From: Elysia marginata
Lineage: Eukaryota; Mollusca; Gastropoda; Plakobranchidae
DNA: 20,642 bases
Direction: 5' to 3'
NCBI GenBank assembly: GCA_019649035.1
Contig: BMAT01000450.1
Location: 10,319 to 30,960, forward strand
The position numbers and the translations under genes were made by a program. A model generated the notes under the pieces. That model was not told the DNA's origin. It ran no database searches and saw only the letters and a list, made by a program, of their open reading frames with translations. Shown here one piece after another: positions 17,133 to 20,642 of the stretch; positions within the stretch are counted from its first letter, which is position 1, and each line of letters begins with the position of its first letter.

Positions 17133-17148
17133 TATATAAGTATCGATA
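17133..17148 (+). promoter_or_regulatory. TATATAAG followed directly by TATCGATA
   Basis: TATATAAG (17133-17140) abuts the palindrome TATCGATA (17141-17148). About 200 bp of CpG-richer sequence follows (17150-17350). This resembles a core promoter on the plus strand, but no recognisable gene follows. It could also be part of a degraded transposon. Confidence 0.25.
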
Positions 17149-17638
17149 CCCCCATGTGTAAAGTAATCGCCCACTCGCAAAATACAGCTGATCTCGCTGT
17201 TTCTCGTCTCGCGTCTTTGTCGATGTGCGAATGCGGCAGAATCGAGATAACGTTACATCTCGACCTTAGAACAAGAATGGATAGAAGGCTTGCGCTGAGT
17301 AGGCCTATGACAGTATTGTGGCAAGCCGCAACTTCTCTTTGCCCCAAGTCCCCACAAATAGAGATTAATATGTTCCTTTGCTTGTAATACCGGCATACGT
17401 TGTTATTATCTTTGTGTCATTCGTGTCATGTTATTTCATCATGCTGGTGCATTCCTGTTGCGCTTTTAATTTCTACAATTGAGCTACAAAAGACACAAAA
17501 GTTTCCTTTCACATTTAATAATAATTTCATTCCCATTATAAAAAGGATTGGATTTTGTATTACCGGTATTTTTGCATCATAAAGATTTGCAGGACGATCT
17601 AAGTTCATTTGCCATTTAGATCTATTTACTTGTTTGTA

Positions 17639-17700
17639 AAGATATTTAACATGAACTGATAGCCGATTTAAGATATTTAACATGAACTGATCGCCGATTT
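17639..17700 (+). repeat. 31-bp tandem duplication
   Basis: Two abutting 31-bp copies beginning AAGATATTTAACATGAACTG occupy 17639-17669 and 17670-17700. They differ at one base (TAGCC versus TCGCC), so the duplication is recent. Confidence 0.9.
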
Positions 17701-18162
17701 TTACAATTTATGATAAGTTTATAATAGCACGAATGAATTTTCCATTTATTTGCGACTCTTCTTTGCCATCTTTTAAAATATTCCTGTTCGTGTTAAAAGG
17801 TAACTCCGTCTTGTAATCTATGGTATCGATGTTTATTTCCGCCCACAGATAAATATTGTAATATAATATCTGAAGTAGCTTCTTCTTGTTGTGAAGTGTA
17901 TATTAAGCACGGTAATAGCTAAGTTTCTAAGCAAAACCTGAAAAATATATACTTAAGTATTTTCCACGAGGTTTTTAGCCTTTATGTCTCCATTAAAGAC
18001 CGAGAAGAACCAATGAGGCCTACATCATCTAATAGCGTCGTGCAAATATAACATAATCAGGGTACCATTGTAACAATAATATTATATTATTTTTAAAAAA
18101 ATATGTGTTTGTTTTAGTTTTATATACTATTTATTTTGGTTATCAATAGTAATCAATCATCC

Positions 18163-18235
18163 TCCTTTAGATATAATGGTGTTATGGGAATAATTTAACC
18201 AATAATCCTTTAGATATAACGGTGTTACGGGAACA
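18163..18235 (+). repeat. 30-bp direct repeat pair differing by C/T changes
   Basis: Copies beginning TCCTTTAGATATAA occupy 18163-18192 and 18206-18235 (period 43). The three differences are all T in copy one versus C in copy two; two of them convert CG to TG. Confidence 0.85.
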
Positions 18236-18400
18236 AGAAAGCGACTTTCTCTCTAAAACCCTTTAATGTTTCTGTTGCCCAAGCCGCGCAGCGCGAAGGG
18301 TTGCCCCAAGTTGACACCCAACCCGCCCGCTTCTCTCTCGCGTGACTCTCTCAACAAGCGAAGAGAGGCATGTAGTTAGTCTAGCCCTTTTGGTCTACAA
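18236..18400. other. Short CpG-rich patch
   Basis: A locally G+C- and CpG-rich segment (CCGCGCAGCGCG near 18283) contains two near copies of GTTGCCCAAG / GTTGCCCCAAG about 30 bp apart and a loose CTCTCTCGC...GCGAAGAGAG stem. It may be the 5' or LTR part of one of the retroelements that follow, or a tiny CpG island; I cannot decide. Confidence 0.35.
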
Positions 18401-18499
18401 TCTCGACTAAAATGAAAAATCCTTGATTTTGACGCAACGGCAGCTTAGGCCCAGCTAAAGTGTTCAAGTTTTCTTACATCTACATAACACGTTAAACAC

Positions 18500-19260
18500 C
18501 TCAAGATCTACACGGACGGATAAAAAATAGTCAGCATAAGAATCTAGGCCTACAGCAAAGATGTAAATTTAGAAAACAGTCAAAGAAAATCGACAGCAGC
18601 AGTATACAACAGCAGGACTAATACCGGTACCAGAGCCATCAGCGAAGGAATCATAAAACTGAAAAACAAAGGAACAATAATATCAAAGAAAAAAATGTAA
18701 GCCTAATACTCACAGACTCGCAGTCAGCAAGATTTATGGAGCATCATCAACAAAAAAAAAAAAAGAAGAAGGAATGTCAGGGTGAATGGGACAAATGGAA
18801 ACAACCTAGTTCTACCAACTATCGCCAACAGTAGGTAGGCCTAGCCAAAAACTCAAATGTAGAGAAACAGGAAAAAAAATCAACAAATTCAGATTCGGAG
18901 CACCACTACTCAAGACCCTGAAGCCACATGTGAATTTTGCGGGATCCAGCCCCTTAAAATAGAACACAGCTTTGAAGATCGCAAAGCACGTTCACCTACT
19001 AGAACAGTGTTGAAAACTGAATACTAAGAAATCGGTAAACCTTTTAACACCAACCAACTACTAATACTAGACTCCAAGACACCCTCCGTTAAAAAACTGC
19101 CCTTGTTAAGAAAATCATTAAGAGGAGCTATAACTCCCTTGTAATCTCGTACGATCCTGTTTGCTGTTAAAGTGGTGAGCTACAGGCTAGGAGGACCTGT
19201 TGGGGCGGCGTGCTACAATTTGGCATTGGCAGGCACGTTCAAAAACGCTTAATTAATAAT
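18500..19260 (+). pseudogene. Non-LTR retrotransposon relic: RNase H and C-terminal zinc motif
   Basis: IYTDG (18506-18520) followed by a stop where Ser is expected resembles the first catalytic block of retrotransposon RNase H. LILTDSQSA (18703-18729), in another frame, resembles its later catalytic Asp block (typical form I-x-S/T-D-S-Q-A/S-A). CEFCGIQPLKIEH (18929-18967) resembles the C-x2-C...L-x3-H zinc motif at the C-terminus of Jockey/CR1/I-type ORF2 proteins, with the final Cys replaced by Arg (CGC). The order and spacing fit the ORF2 3' end, with frameshifts and stops throughout. Nothing upstream of RNase H is visible, consistent with 5' truncation. The A-rich tail near 19255-19280 could be the element's 3' end. 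Clade is not determined. Confidence 0.5.
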
Positions 19261-19660
19261 AAAAAAATGAACAACGAAAAACACCCCACTCCCAATATTC
19301 CCCCCCCCCCCCCCGGCTCTCAATTCCCACATTTATTTTCTTTTTTAATCACTCGCTAGATACTTTTAAAAAAAATTCCTGTTAATGAATCACACCAGTC
19401 CTTTGAGTTCGCTCTTCCTGAATGATATCAAGTTCATGCATTATTATGATTACGTTGTATATAATAATGTTCACAGTTACAAACTTCATGAATGTTGGCC
19501 TATCTCAAGATTATTTTACCTTAAATTCCTGCTTATCTTGAATGCCCGATTTGCTTAGTCAGATTAAATCGCCTCTGATCTTATGATAATATCTTGTGGA
19601 GATACTGACAACTGTAAGGAATGCTGTGAATGAGGACCAAACTCTGCCGACATTTCAGCG
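19261..19660. other. Spacer between the two retroelement relics
   Basis: No coding region is recognised. It includes a 15-C run (19300-19314) that breaks the sequence locally and is likely length-variable. Confidence 0.5.
19300..19314 (+). repeat. 15-nucleotide C homopolymer
   Basis: An uninterrupted run of 15 C in A+T-rich surroundings; another of 10 C lies at 1125-1134. Such runs are prone to slippage and sequencing error. Confidence 0.95.
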
Positions 19661-20642
19661 GTAGGCTACATCATTGATGGATGGTCCACACACAAGTCGT
19701 CAATACCTACGAGCGTAATGCCTTACTTAAATTTCCGGAACGATCTAGAGGATAACATAATCTACAAGGGTGAACAAGCTCTCATTCCTCAAGCTCTGCG
19801 CGAGGTAATCAAACAGCGTCTTCATGTTGCACACCTTGGTTACAACAGCATGATGCAACGAGTGCACACAGCAGTCTGGTGCCTTAGCATCCAGAATGTG
19901 CATTGCGCGCAGGCCTATGCTACATTGCTAGGTACTCAATCCCAGGTATCAAAAGGAATCCCTTATCCCCCATGATTGAGGCAATCTGTGGATTACGAGT
20001 AACTTGTTGGTAACCTTTTTGAACTTGACCGAAAGGCATACAATCATGTATCTCGTAGTCGTCGACAAATCTCAAATCTATCGAGATTGGGTACCTCCAC
20101 ACCACGACAACCGCTCGAGTAATCAAGAAGATCAAAGCTATTTCGCAAGATGGGGCAGGCCATGTACATTTTTAGTGACTGTGGACCTCAGTTCAATTTC
20201 ATTCTTTCTTGCACAGCGAGAACGTCACGCAAAAGAAATCGGCGCTATTCCACTATGAAAGCAACGACAAAGCCGAAGCGGCAGTTAGAACAATCAAAAC
20301 CATGTTTGAGGGAAGCGAGCGAAGTAACCAAGGCCCATTGAAAGCGCAGATAGGTATAAGAAACAATTCAGGAAAAGACACCAACAAAAGCCCCGCAGAA
20401 AATGATGCTAGGGAGTAAACTGAAAACCCTCTAAGATTTGCCCAGAAAAACATTTCATGCAAAATATGCCTCCTAAGCACAGAGAACACAAAAGTGACAC
20501 AATAAGAAACACCTATAAAAAGGCGCAAAAGACTTGAAACCTATCCCAGTAAGAAACTCTATGTTTTACAGAACACCTAAAGAAACTTAGGGCCCTGGAA
20601 AGTGATAGCAAAGGACGACAGAAACTACAAAATCAGCTTTAC
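19661..20642 (+). pseudogene. Ty3/gypsy retrotransposon integrase, frameshifted, cut by the window end
   Basis: The first piece (frame open to about 19975) carries GWSTHKSSIP, YLNFRNDL and IIYKGEQALIPQALR, then the HVAHLG histidine pair of the integrase zinc domain; of the usual Cys pair only one Cys remains. The catalytic core follows in three frames: MYLVVVDKSQIY (about 20046) for the first Asp block, SDCGPQF (20174-20194; usually SDNGPQF) for the second, and NDKAEAAVRTIK (about 20260-20295) for the Glu block, typically NGKAE. C-terminal integrase-like text, including VIAKDDRNYKISF near 20600-20640, continues to the end. Multiple frameshifts and stops make it dead. No LTR is visible and reverse transcriptase is not in the window, so the upstream part is deleted. 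This is a retrotransposon relic, not a host gene. Confidence 0.85.

Larger units (their letters stand above)
16631..18160. other. Intergenic DNA upstream of AMMECR1
   Basis: No gene is supportable. Open frames at 17108-17387 on both strands mirror a less A+T-rich patch and match nothing I know. The perfect-looking tandem duplication and the TATA/TATCGATA site are listed separately. Confidence 0.5.

Noticed and set aside
17150..17360. Possible tRNA or small RNA gene in the CpG-richer patch
   Set aside because: I found no B-box-like GGTTCGAATCC or cloverleaf on either strand.

Overview
This is eukaryotic, almost certainly invertebrate metazoan, nuclear DNA. It is roughly two-thirds A+T by eye, has one spliced gene with GT-AG introns and animal-type orthology, and is dense in decayed transposons. 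The species cannot be fixed from this window. The abundance of the palindrome TAGGCCTA is a habit I associate with some marine invertebrate genomes, but that is only a hint.

Layout: (1) Positions 1-865 are the 3' part of an internally deleted piggyBac transposon. It keeps an N-terminal transposase segment and the C-terminal cysteine-rich zinc domain, lacks the catalytic core, and ends at CTAGGG followed by the TTAA target. (2) Positions 866-9100 are A+T-rich DNA without recognisable protein genes. They hold short repeats, an array of GTTGACTTTAA-type motifs, two MITE-like elements (one TA-flanked with CAGT...ACTG ends), hairpins, and probably the long 3' UTR of the next gene. (3) Positions 9274-16514, minus strand, carry the one real gene: a complete five-exon AMMECR1 / AMMECR1L orthologue of 233 codons, with every splice junction resolved and phase-consistent and the LRGCIG signature in exon 2. 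Intron 2 holds a large diverged inverted repeat (about 12462-13947). Intron 1 holds an orphan exon-like reading frame. (4) Positions 16515-18400 are upstream and intergenic sequence with a CCAAT/TATCGATA promoter candidate, a TATA/TATCGATA pair further out, and two recent short tandem duplications. (5) Positions 18400-20642 are a retrotransposon graveyard: an RNase H and C-terminal zinc-motif relic of a non-LTR element, then a frameshifted Ty3/gypsy integrase running off the window end.

The most interesting signal is downstream of the AMMECR1 stop. The same frame stays open for 54 more codons, stays G+C-rich to the second stop, and encodes a Q/H-rich linker followed by a strongly hydrophobic stretch of about 25 residues. 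If the stop were bypassed by readthrough, editing or splicing, this soluble protein would become tail-anchored. Trinucleotide repeats could also produce this pattern by chance. I saw no clear evidence for a wholly new multi-gene system.
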